Shown here: one piece after another, positions 34,645 to 43,812 of the stretch | Numbering within the stretch: position 1 is the stretch's first letter | How the letters are laid out: each line of letters opens with the position of its first letter | DNA from: Paragorgia papillata | Lineage: Eukaryota > Cnidaria > Anthozoa > Scleralcyonacea > Coralliidae | NCBI GenBank assembly: GCA_035771165.1 | Contig: JAWNZC010000314.1 | Coordinates: 1,289,501 to 1,353,500 of the forward strand | DNA: 64,000 nucleotides | Direction of reading: 5' to 3' | The notes under the pieces: generated by a model | What the model was told of the DNA's origin: nothing | Databases searched by the model: none | The model's input: only the letters and a program-made list of their open reading frames with translations | Made by a program: the position numbers and the translations under genes

Positions 34645-35625
34645 TCGTTCATACAAACTTAAGAACAGACACATACCACATGTAGGTTTTCGTGAGTTCC
34701 AGAAAAGCTAATCATTTCTCGTAGACAAACTCTGAACTGGTTCTCGGTCACATCTTCTGCCCAAGATGACATCGCATCCTTGCGTGCAATATTTCCAACT
34801 TGACGAACGCTGAGAATAACTTTTGGTGGATTAGAGAACGACTAATTTATCGAAAAAAGTAAGTTATTGTTAAATATAATTCAACAATTGCGAATAGATC
34901 AGTTAGCTGTTTCCAATGAGTAAAGCATTTGCGTAGTAAGTATATGACATACAGAAATACTTTTTTATAGTTTTATTTTTTTTGATAAATTGAGACATAC
35001 ATTTAGTAATATTCTAACATAATAAGCTATATTTCTATGAAAGTTTTCAGTTTAATAACGTTTAAATAAAAATCGAAACGAACTTACACTAGCAAAGTTG
35101 ACAAGGCTGCAAGAACATCCACTTGTGAATATGTTGTAAGAAACACTTCCAGTCTGTGTACCTTGAGGTAGTATATTGTCACTGAAAGCAAACCAGTTTA
35201 GGGTAACTTCTCCGACCGGTTGACTTGGTTCCATTACACAGGCAGTGAACGCAGTTTGGTCGAGGGCTGTCACCATGACAACCGAAGCTTCGTTAGGAAT
35301 GTCCGGATGATTCTCGTGGCTCAAGGTTGGAAACACTCTGACTGTGCTACCACTTTGGAATGGTGTAGGGAAAGAAACTTGTCCGCAATAAAATCCATCG
35401 GGAACATTTTCACTAATGTTCACTTTGCCAAAGTTTTGCTGAATTGCCGTTCCTGAAAAAAAACATTGTCTATACATATCTCGTTTAGTGTAACAGCCAT
35501 ACTTTTCTACGTATATACTGGGTATTACTCAGGTTTACAATATATATATAGAAGAAACATAGTTTCTTACCGTTGACTGACCGGAATGCAACAGCAATAA
35601 AAAGCACGATAAAAGAACACCGCAT
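24880..35625 (-). CDS. secreted multidomain lectin: six H-type lectin, Kazal, CTLD, three EGF, sushi, SRCR (18 exons, 1079 aa)
   Basis: Inferred exons in transcript order: 35625-35571, 35452-35088, 34841-34677, 34389-34279, 34184-34071, 32328-32232, 32070-31852, 31673-31303, 31108-30941, 30857-30744, 30669-30553, 30322-30229, 30016-29636, 29400-29278, 28997-28875, 28701-28573, 26304-26137, 25205-24880. All fit GT-AG, and lengths sum to 3240 nt in one open frame. Exon 1 is a signal peptide ([14 protein letters not shown]). Exons 2-6 encode three H-type lectin domains, exon 7 a Kazal-like domain with many Cys, exons 8-12 three more H-type domains, exon 13 a C-type lectin domain ([18 protein letters not shown]), exons 14-16 calcium-binding EGF repeats ([19 protein letters not shown]), exon 17 a sushi domain, and exon 18 an SRCR domain. 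No membrane segment is seen, so it is probably a secreted carbohydrate-binding or recognition protein. The EGF3 donor (GTTTGC) is weak. Confidence 0.9.
25735..25920. repeat. TTATTG/TTA microsatellite in lectin intron 17
   Basis: (TTATTG)n passes into (TTA)n for about 185 bp between the sushi and SRCR exons. The long open frame read across it on the minus strand is an artefact. Confidence 0.95.
26305..28572. other. lectin intron 16, repeat-filled
   Basis: The 2.27-kb gap between EGF3 and sushi exons. It contains a dispersed repeat related to 5205-5345 (26510-26650), a GGGACCG-rich stretch (26828-26900), and an AAT microsatellite (27899-27990). No additional in-frame domain exon was recognised. 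Confidence 0.6.
27899..27990. repeat. AAT microsatellite
   Basis: About 28 uninterrupted trinucleotide units in lectin intron 16. It generates an artefactual poly-Leu frame on the minus strand. Confidence 0.95.
32401..33946. mobile_element. hAT-type non-autonomous element, about 1.55 kb, in lectin intron 5
   Basis: The ends CAGGGGCGGATCTAG and CTAGATCCGCCCCTG are inverted. A 7-8-bp duplication TGCCACAC lies at each side (one-base ambiguity with the TIR). Near the left, the segment with TTTGGCAGCCATTTTGACTT is tandemly repeated two or three times (32585-32790). A frame beginning at 32855 ([15 protein letters not shown]) is short and soon broken, so it may be a decayed captured exon. The insertion lies within the intron and leaves both splice sites intact. 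Confidence 0.85.
33955..34064. repeat. CA microsatellite
   Basis: (CA)n with interruptions, ending 7 bases before the exon 34184-34071, so it abuts the splice donor. Long Cys/Val frames on the minus strand here are artefacts. Confidence 0.95.
34500..34650. repeat. CATT/CACT/CGTT tetranucleotide microsatellite
   Basis: An ATTC tract grades into CACTCATT and then GTTC for about 150 bp in lectin intron 3, between exons 34841-34677 and 34389-34279. Confidence 0.95.
35571..35625 (-). other. signal peptide exon of the lectin gene
   Basis: ATG at 35625 is followed by [19 protein letters not shown], a short basic start and a hydrophobic core typical of secretion signals. The donor GTAAGA follows after one base of the next codon. 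The phase fits the acceptor at 35453. No earlier in-frame ATG is seen. Confidence 0.85.
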
Positions 35626-36689
35626 CTTTTTCTTTCTGTTGTAGAATATAGTGTTGAGTTTCTAATTATATATATATAGTTAGCAATGGAGAAGAATCTG
35701 GGGGTGCATTATGTTACGAATTTCTATTTCTTAGAAACTTACCAACTTGCTGAAAACTTAATCTTCTTCAATAATTCTAATAAGCTTTCGATTTTTCCAA
35801 TTCTTTTAGAACGTTATGATCTTTTCGAAGTCAGAACGTATAATGACTCAACTCGAGAAACCAGCGCATTTTTTATACTGTAGCTTCAAGGCTGATCACG
35901 TGGTTGTTATGTGGGAGTTATAGGAAATGACAATTAATTTTTCCGCAGTCATGCTTTGAAGTTGTCGGGTGTTTGCCAAACACAGAAAAGCTCTTGATTT
36001 TTTATAGCGAAAGAGAGGATGTTTTCAAAGAGATTAGTATTTGTGTGGAAATAAGCAAAATTAATCAATATTTGGTATACAATATATTGCAACATACACA
36101 GCAGATGCAAAAATAAGTTAACATTGTGGTTCTAATTTCGTTAATAAAAAAGTGATGCATTTTATACAGAGTGCATTAGATAGTTTTATGTTAAAACATC
36201 TTTAATTTTGCGAGATCGTCAAACTCGATGCGCAGCTCCAAAAAGCTGGATATATTATGCTGAGTATAGAAAATTAGATTAGCCTATGGAGTTATTATTG
36301 GTTCTAATTTGTCTTGGAGAGATCATGTACAATAACTATTTAAAGAACCTTAAGATTTGTTGGAATCTTTTCTCAAATTTGTTGTTTTGTTAATCTTCTA
36401 AAATTTAATAAATTTTATAAAATTCAATGTGTTCTTTCAAGCTTTGCATGAATATTTAACAATAAAAATTCATCTTTGTGGATTAACATCATGTTCCATT
36501 CAAAAGTTCTGAGCTTTCGGTCCGTGACCTCGGACCGTCTTCAGAAAAGTTATATTTAACGTTTGTTCACGTCAGCTAGATATTGCATTGATATATTTGT
36601 ATGCACACGCACGTCATATTTAAAACTAACAGAATAATATACATTGTTCCAATAGTACAATTCGTTCAAACCTAAAACTTAAGTTTAAA
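35626..36689. other. upstream region of the lectin gene, no gene seen
   Basis: Probable promoter side of the lectin gene. TATATATATA occurs about 35 bases upstream of the ATG (35658-35670). A palindrome near 36516-36535 (TCGGTCCGTGACCTCGGACCG) belongs to the Penelope-type remnant that follows. No coding sequence is seen. Confidence 0.45.
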
Positions 36690-36870
36690 AAATGGTGTAT
36701 ATCGTATCTCATATGAATGTGGTATGGTATACATTGGGGAAACCGGTACGTACGACTGCTGCATCAAATCTAAACTGGAAAAGTCACCCATAGCAAAATA
36801 TGCGTGCATGGGAACAGGACCACCGCAGCAAATGGAAAGAATCTACTCTACTCGCTAATGTGAACAACTA
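36690..36870 (+). pseudogene. Penelope-like element remnant (GIY-YIG nuclease)
   Basis: The frame from about 36690 reads GVYRISYECGMVYIGETGT, matching the start of the GIY-YIG endonuclease module of Penelope-like retroelements. The rest is decayed, and the reverse transcriptase is absent. Words such as GACCGTCTTCAG upstream also fit the ends of such elements. Confidence 0.5.
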
Positions 36871-36944
36871 TTTTTCTAGACAGCGGCGCCACAGGTAGGA
36901 CTGGAGAGGACGTCTTTGCTCTGATGAAGGCCTGAGTCAACTAC

Positions 36945-38060
36945 TTCAACAATAGTTAAATTGTACTTACAAAGCTAAAAGTACAGTATATTCATGCATA
37001 TAATTTATAGTTATTACTTTCATTTTGGCCTAGTATAAATTGATATATTCTAAAATTTTGCAGAGAACGTAATCAGAGTATGCACAAGTAATGCATTTAA
37101 TATAAAAATTATTCTATCCATTTGTTTCATAATATTAACTGCACGACACTCGTGCAAAATAAAAATAATTTGGCGCTCTCCTCAAAAACTTGTCCTGTGA
37201 TTTGTTGTCAAGCTAAGTTATTATATTTACAGGAAAATGAAACAGTAGACCAGCTGCAAATAAGCTAAATTCAATTAACTACCGTGCATGCATGCTCGAA
37301 AGCTGTCAGCTTGGATATTAAAATTTTTCTCAAGACAGCTCTTTTTGTGTACGCTGATAAAATAATTATGTGCCCTGTTCAAACAAGTGCGCTTTGTACT
37401 AATAATAAACATCACAAATAACAGATAACAAAGTGGAAAATGAGGTTCTGAGAAACATGATTTTTCTGTAAATGTATAAAATTTTCAGGACAATTGTCAC
37501 TTAAATATACTTTTCAAAACTTTTCTTGTAATGATTTATTTAACGTCGCAAGCACAGGATGTGGTCGCCCAATCATCCGAGCCAGGGGCTCATGTTAAAA
37601 GTGCACGACATAAGCTAAGGCTAAACATAAGCTAACGTGTTGATGTTACGGAGGGAGGAAAACCGCAGAGTCCTGCGAAAAACCCTCGAAGCACAGGAGA
37701 GACCAACTAAACTCTACTCACATGAAATTCAAGTGCGAGAACGGCATCCAAGTACTAACCCCGTCCAACTGCAGGGCTTAACTATTGGTGAGAGGCAGCG
37801 CCCTAACAGCACACGCCACCCGTGCTCCCCGTTGTGTGTGCATAGAATAATAATGAACATCACAAATAGCAGATAATAAAGTGCAAAATGAGGTTCTGAG
37901 AACATAATTTTCAATATAAGCGAAAATTTGAGGAAACACCACGTTTATTGTTTATTGATTATTTTTATATATTATTGCTTTTAGCGTACTTGGCGTTCGT
38001 TAAAAGTACAGGCACATTACATAGGTACATCATTAGCTCAGCTAACTTAAACGAATAGTA
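36945..38060. repeat. left arm of a large inverted repeat
   Basis: Reappears inverted at about 40340-41715. Matches include the segment with CTGACAGCTTTCGA and GAACAGGGCACATAATTATT, the one with ACACGAGTGTCGTGCAGTTA, and the outer CATTACATAGGTACATCAT. The left arm alone carries a SINE insertion (about 37520-37845). The arms are diverged by substitutions and small gaps. Confidence 0.75.
37520..37845 (-). mobile_element. 5S rRNA-related SINE
   Basis: On the minus strand, AGTTAAGCCCTG (37772-37783) followed by GGTTAGTACTTGGATG (37745-37760) matches the internal A box and C box of 5S rRNA genes with the right order and spacing. The remainder (CGAGGGTTTTTCGCAGGACT and CTGCGGTTTTCCTCCCTC) is not 5S and looks like a SINE body; the 3' end near 37525 is AT-rich. 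It is absent from the matching position in the other inverted-repeat arm, showing a clean insertion. Confidence 0.6.
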
Positions 38061-39310
38061 AATACATTACAAATTCAGTTCTTCAATTCAGTTCTAACTG
38101 TTTAATTGTTTGAAAATAATTTTCTATAGCATGCGGATTTGAAAGCGCTATATTTCTAGGAGAAAGACCAAGAAGCAATTGTACCAGATTTCTGGATTTC
38201 GGAAATTTTCATTCCGTTGCCTGGCGCAGAGTTACTTACGAGTTCTATCTCTGAAGATGAATTTCTAAGTAAAAAAAGCCCCGCTTGAACCATGAAAATC
38301 GTTTAAGTAAGTAATATATACGTGCGGCTGAAATGTATGGGCATTTCCAATAGCAAGCCGTTCAAGTTTGAACGCGCATATCGTATAATATTAATTATCC
38401 TATCCAACGCTGAATTTATATCTTGCATACTTTGTTTGGAAGTCGTAGGAAAGGAAAAACAAATAATTTATGTTTTAACTGACAAAAAGCTCAATTTGAG
38501 CAAGTGTCTGCGTAATTTAATACAACATTGATCTAATGCTGTATCAAAACTTACAGATACTATTAATAAACAAGCATGCGGAAGTGTTTTATGGGATTTA
38601 ATCACGAGTCTCTAGATACTGTTAAAAAAGCGCAAGTATGTCGTGTATTGTTAATCAATGGATACGCGAGTGTGATGAAGGGTCCGAGTGAACGTTAAAG
38701 CTTCACGAGCGATGTCGATTATTAAACGGTATACGAGTGAACATTTACTGGCCATCTTATCTCATAACTCCTCTGCAATAAATTCATTTTGTTTTGTATT
38801 TAATTTACCGAGAAAGAAATTTAAAAAGTTAAAAATCAAAATATTAATTAGTATGCGGTAAACAGTGTGATAAGTGTTACACTCTTTGTTAGCCTATGAT
38901 AGCCTAGCAAATAGTTACACTGCTAGAAATGGTTATCACACTTTTTTTCAACTCAAAAGAGTGTGATAACCATTTACCACACTACCTGCATACTAGTCAG
39001 TTGAATAAATAATTTAACAAGTCTCTTAGAAATATGGAATGTGGTTGTGTCATGAGATAAACGCAGCTTATCGTATTCGTGACTTTGTTTTATTATTTTA
39101 TCACTTTCAGAACGATATAATTATAATTGTCTCTCTTTACTCCGCTCACTCACATTTATGATATCGTCCCTCAAGTGATAAAACTGATATCACCTTGTCC
39201 CTTATATGATAACCTATATACAGTATATATATAAATTATAGAAAATCATAACATTTATACAAAAGATACCAATAAGTTCTATTGTCATCCCGCTTTATGA
39301 ATAATCGTAC
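38061..39310. other. centre of the inverted repeat, no gene seen
   Basis: AT-rich. It contains a hairpin around 38860-38985 (AGTGTGATAA...TTATCACACT) and a block at about 39050-39215 repeated directly at 41930-42085 (TTATGATATCGTCCCTCA(A/G), GATAAAACTGATATCAC). No gene is seen. Confidence 0.55.
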
Positions 39311-39657
39311 TGTAGCGTCCGAGGAAAAACAATAAACCAGACAACGACCAACACTTAATAAAGACTTTATTATTCGTTTATAATAGGACTAAGCTTGCTT
39401 AACAACCTGCAACTCAGTCAAACTTGTTCTCCAACACTGAACCGTCTAACGAATCTGTCGTCGTCGTCAGTCTTACGACAGTGCGTACGAATCGATTACA
39501 AACAAAACGCGTTACAGTACTTCATCACATAATTATAAAGAATTAATACCTATTTTTCTTGCGCTGGTGTATTTTGTAAGTTCTGTTTGGATATTTTTCA
39601 CAACGCGACACCCTTTTATGTCATAGCAACGCTCAGTCACGCGTTATTACTCTTGCA
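39311..39657 (-). mobile_element. solo LTR, 347 bp
   Basis: On the plus strand it starts TGTAGCGTCCGAGG and ends TCTTGCA, i.e. TG...CA. It is flanked by GTAC at 39307-39310 and 39658-39661. Read on the minus strand, AATAAAGTC near the end (39357-39370) gives a poly(A) signal in the usual place. No second LTR or internal region is in the window. Confidence 0.6.
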
Positions 39658-39994
39658 GTACATTTAATAACACGTGGATAATTAAGCTTGGCTGCTGAAT
39701 TTTTTAAATTGTGAAGCTATATCGAGAATTACAAAAGATTTTGAACACAGCTTGGAATATTACAAATTTTAAGGTAGACTAGTAGTTTCTGTATAAGATT
39801 TGTACTTAAGCGAGAAAATTTAAGCGAAGATATCTTGTAAGTATATATTCAGATTAATAAAAATAACAGTAGTGTTTTAAAGTATATATTTTGCAAGTTT
39901 TATGACTTTTTTTAATTGAGTAAAGTGTTCAAACTTATATAGCATTTTAGTTAACAAAATTGCAGTAAACATTCAAGATGGAGTGGGTTACTTC

Positions 39995-40150
39995 ATTGAC
40001 GGTCAGTCCGGCACTGTATTGACGATGCGCCTCGAAGGCGATAGCGTGCAGTGGGGAAAGTTAACCCACGCTCCATATGAGTATGATCACCACTTTGGTA
40101 ACCATTTCTTAGGGTAACCATTTCTGGGATTTCCTGGATTTCCACAGTCA
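39995..40150 (-). pseudogene. dead sushi (CCP) exon
   Basis: After a TTTCAG acceptor the minus strand reads DCGNPGNPRNGY, the start of a sushi domain close to that in the lectin gene's exon 17. A 14-16-bp direct duplication (AAGAAATGGTTACC) then shifts the frame. The sense is regained in another frame as YRLRGASSIQCRTD, followed by TGA where the domain's Trp is expected, then SNPLHLEC. It is thus a broken copy of a lectin-family exon, between the lectin gene and its paralogue on the same strand. Confidence 0.65.
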
Positions 40151-40339
40151 GCTGAAAGGACAACAATAAATGTAGTTTTAAACCATCATTAGTAATATAC
40201 AATGTGAGAGGAAGTTAGAGCGAGCTGTATGAGCATTTGCAACGACTCGCTGTATACGACTTATCCATTTCACACATCTAAATGTTTTACGATTTCCCTA
40301 TAAAATGTTATACATTCACAGAAAAGAAGAACTGAATTA

Positions 40340-41715
40340 GTAATGTATTTACTATTCGTTTAAGTTACCTGAGCTAATGGTGTACTTATGTAATGTGCCT
40401 GCACTTTTAACAAACGCCAAGTAAACGAAAAAAATTCACTGGTAGAAAGCTCAGCAACAAATAATAAATGTAGCGTTTCCACAAATTCTCGCTTATATTG
40501 AAAATTATTTTCTCAGAACCTCACTGTTTTGCACTTTGTTAGCTGTTATTTCTGAGGTTCATTATTAGTACAGCACTCACTTGAATAGTGCACTTAATTA
40601 TTCTATGCACACACAAAAAAGGTTGTCGTGAGAAAAGTATATTTAAGTGACAATTTTCCTATAAAGTTGTTATACATTTACAGAAAAATTATGTTTCTCA
40701 GAACCTCATTTTGCACTTTCTTCAAAATAATAGGAACTGATGATCCAGGCGGGTATTTTAGGGACTGTTCATATGAGGCGGGCTAGCCCGGTTACGGGGC
40801 TGATTTTATGTCACGGAAATCTTATTACGACTATTTGAGAAATGCAAAATGCAACAAAGCAAAATTGGCTTCGTTTTTCTATAAGTATAGCACACAGGGT
40901 ATTCTAATTCCTTTTTGCAGACATAGAAAGATTTTCGTGACATAAAATTAGCCCGGTAACCAGGCTTGCCCGCCTCATATGAACAGAACCCTTAATCTTT
41001 AATAATATGAAGATCAATGCCCAACATAATGTATGAAGGTGCAGAGCCATAAGTTTAAAAATAATTAGATTCAGAGAATATATGAGGGAATAAAAAAATT
41101 ACTGTACAAATACAGTATATAAATAGGTTACTAATAACGTTGTAGATCTTATTAAACTATTTTTAAACTTATGGCTTTGCTTCGTACATTACATGCTGGG
41201 CGTTCACATTCATATTAAGATTTTGCACTTTGTCATCTGTTATTTGCGACGTTATTATTAGTGCAGAGTGCACTGCCTTGAACAGGGCACATAATTATTC
41301 TATGCATACACAAAAAAACTGTCGTGAGAAAAAATTTTAATATCCAAGCTGACAGCTTTCGAACATGCATGCACGATAGTTAATTGAATTTAGCTTATTC
41401 GCAGCTGGTCTACTTTTTCAGATTCCTGTAAATATAATAACTAAGATTGACAACAAATCACTCAACAAGTTTTTGAGGAGACCGCCAAATTATTTTTATT
41501 TTACACGAGTGTCGTGCAGTTAATATTACGAAACAAATTGACAGAAGAATTTTTTATATTAAGTGGATTACTTGTGCATACTTTGATTACCTACTGTGCG
41601 AAATGTTAGAATATATTAATCTATACTAGATTAAAATGAAAGTAATAACCATATGCATGAATATACTGTACTTTTAGCTTTGTAAGTACAATTTAATATT
41701 GTTGAAATAGCAAAT
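40340..41715. repeat. right arm of the large inverted repeat
   Basis: Inverted partner of 36945-38060. It contains a 231-bp MITE (40761-40991) and additional sequence around 41000-41220 absent from the left arm, including a short internal inverted pair around CATAAGTTTAAAAATA and TATTTTTAAACTTATG. Confidence 0.7.
40761..40991. mobile_element. PIF/Harbinger-like MITE, 231 bp
   Basis: The ends GGGACTGTTCATATGAGGCG and its inverted partner extend about 62 bp with few mismatches. TTA is duplicated at 40758-40760 and 40992-40994. Both TIRs include a palindromic GGGCTAGCCCGGTTAC-type core shared with the MITE at 44728-45338. A 3-bp TTA duplication and GGG ends suit PIF/Harbinger; no transposase is present. 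Confidence 0.8.
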
Positions 41716-42411
41716 TTCTTTTAGTTTACTTGGCTTTCGTTGAAAGTGCAGGCACATTACATAGGTACATCATCAGCTCAGTTGGATTAAACCAAGATTA
41801 AGTTGTTTTTTTGTAGTAGTAATGTATTTTATATGTGACGGCTTCAAAATTAGGTTTGTTAGGTATCGTTCCAGTCATATATAGAGTTCACTGGTTAGAA
41901 CAATGAAAGGTGGGTGTGTCCTGAGTTAAACATAGGTTATCATATTCGTCATGACTCGGTAATATCAGTTTTGTCACTTTCATAGCAATATCATTTTTGT
42001 TCCTCGTTCGCTGCGCTCACTCATGACAATTATGATATCGTCCCTCAGGCGATAAAACTGATATCACTTTGTCTCTTATATGATAACATGCTCCCAATTT
42101 AAACATTTTGGAGGGCTCAAGTCCATGCAGCTCGCGACTCGGGCAATTTTCTAAAATTTTGAAAACACTCGTGAAGTTAAACCTTAATTTTTCTCGGCCT
42201 CATGCGATTACCTATACTATAATTATTCAGACTTATACAATTTTTAATATTTTGGCTGTTTAAGCTGAGAAAATCGATCGGAACAATTTATACAAATCAG
42301 GACGAATTTGTATCCGATATACACCACCTGCTGTTTAAACATTTATTTATTTTGAAGTTTCTTTACGTATTATTATCATTAATAATATTGGATAAGAATA
42401 CACACACACAG
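41716..42411. other. non-coding repeat DNA
   Basis: Includes the second copy (41930-42085) of the GATATCGTCCCTCA repeat also at 39050-39215, in direct orientation. No gene is seen. Confidence 0.5.
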
Positions 42412-42786
42412 CAGGGCCGTAGCCACGGGGAGAGCCGGGGTAGCCGCGGCTTCCCCCCCTTTTGATATAAAACAACAGACATGTAACTACAAAACTGATG
42501 CAATATGAATTGTGTCAGGAAATAAACTGTAAACAGTGTATTCAATCTACTGAGTGTATTCATTTTGAGTATCTATGTGACGTTTGCGTGTTTTGAGTAT
42601 TTTATATGACGTTTTTTAACCTTTTGAGTCTGTGAAATCTTCCTCCAAAAGCCAGGAAATGGCATTTCAGCGACTCTCGATTTCAAAATTTCGCGGGGGA
42701 GCATGCCCCCTGAATGCCCCCGGACCCCCCTAAAAATTTAATTTGATTTCGGCTCCCCCCCTTTCAAAATCCTGGCTACGTCCCTG
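42412..42786. mobile_element. hAT-type MITE, 375 bp
   Basis: The ends CAGGGCCGTAGCCA and TGGCTACGTCCCTG are inverted. A perfect 8-bp duplication ACACACAG occurs at 42404-42411 and 42787-42794. GC-rich interior, no gene. Confidence 0.9.
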
Positions 42787-43812
42787 ACACACAGCCTCCC
42801 AAAGGAAAACACTGACATCAAACAAAATTAAAGAGTGCAAATTAAAGAACTTTTCTTTCAAAATGTGAGGTAGAAATCACATTGAAGTTTCTATAGTATA
42901 AGAACGAGCTTTTGAAAGAGAACCAGACACTTGAACTGGCTTCAACCACACTTGTTATGTGCAAAAACTCACAAAAAATACTGAAATTAACTAGAAATCA
43001 AAATCTTTGTTATTATTCATACAATTTGAAATATAACTTTATTGAATTTTAAAACCATTACAAGAAAGTGGAAAAATTTGCAGAAACATTCATTTCTTTT
43101 GAATTCTCTTCATAAATTACTAATGCATGATTGAATAAGAATGCATACACGTCAGTTCATGCATGATAGCTCATTTTTGCTAAAGATATTAATTCCAGAA
43201 ACCACAGATAATAGTTTTAAACGACATATTTTTAAAATTTTCTACGCGGTAATTCAATATCTGTAAAGTGTTTTAGATCTGATAAAACACGTACTGCGAA
43301 TGTTTTAAATAGCTTTACAAAAAGAACCCATTTCGTAAGTTTATTGGCGTAGTAAGTTTGAAATATAACGTTGTCTAAGCCGAGAAAATCAAAGCTAAAG
43401 TTTATGTAAATCAGGAGGTTTCTTTATCACGGACATGATACTACATGGTCACTAACTTTGCACGTCCTTGGGGTCGATGGTAACCGATAAGGAATTTCTA
43501 TTTTTTGAAAATGCTAAAGATTATAAATATAAAAAAACACAAACATGAGATAGGCCCCTTAAAAGAAACAAACTCCAAATAAAGTTGGGTTTTTTTTATT
43601 TCAATGTTTTTACTTACTCGAAGTTATCATAAAAAATTGATAATAATTAAAGTCAACATTAAAATTAAAATGTTTTAAACACGAAGTTTAGTTATTTAAA
43701 ATAGGTTCTCCGACTTCACGTATGACAAAATTCAAATCTGCTCAGAAACAAGAAAAAAATTGGCAGCGCTTGGCCGCACAAGTAAGGTGCATATATATAA
43801 GGTGCATCTAGC
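42787..43812. other. non-coding stretch before LINE #2
   Basis: AT-rich, with no coding sequence. A fragment near 43268-43310 (GTGTTTTAGATCTGATAAAACACG) is a copy of a palindromic word also present at 2385-2435. The last part (about 43740-43812) is probably LINE #2 5' untranslated region. Confidence 0.5.

Noticed and set aside
34447..34711. His/Ser and Arg/Ser/Phe repeat frames
   Set aside because: Translation of the tetranucleotide microsatellite in lectin intron 3.
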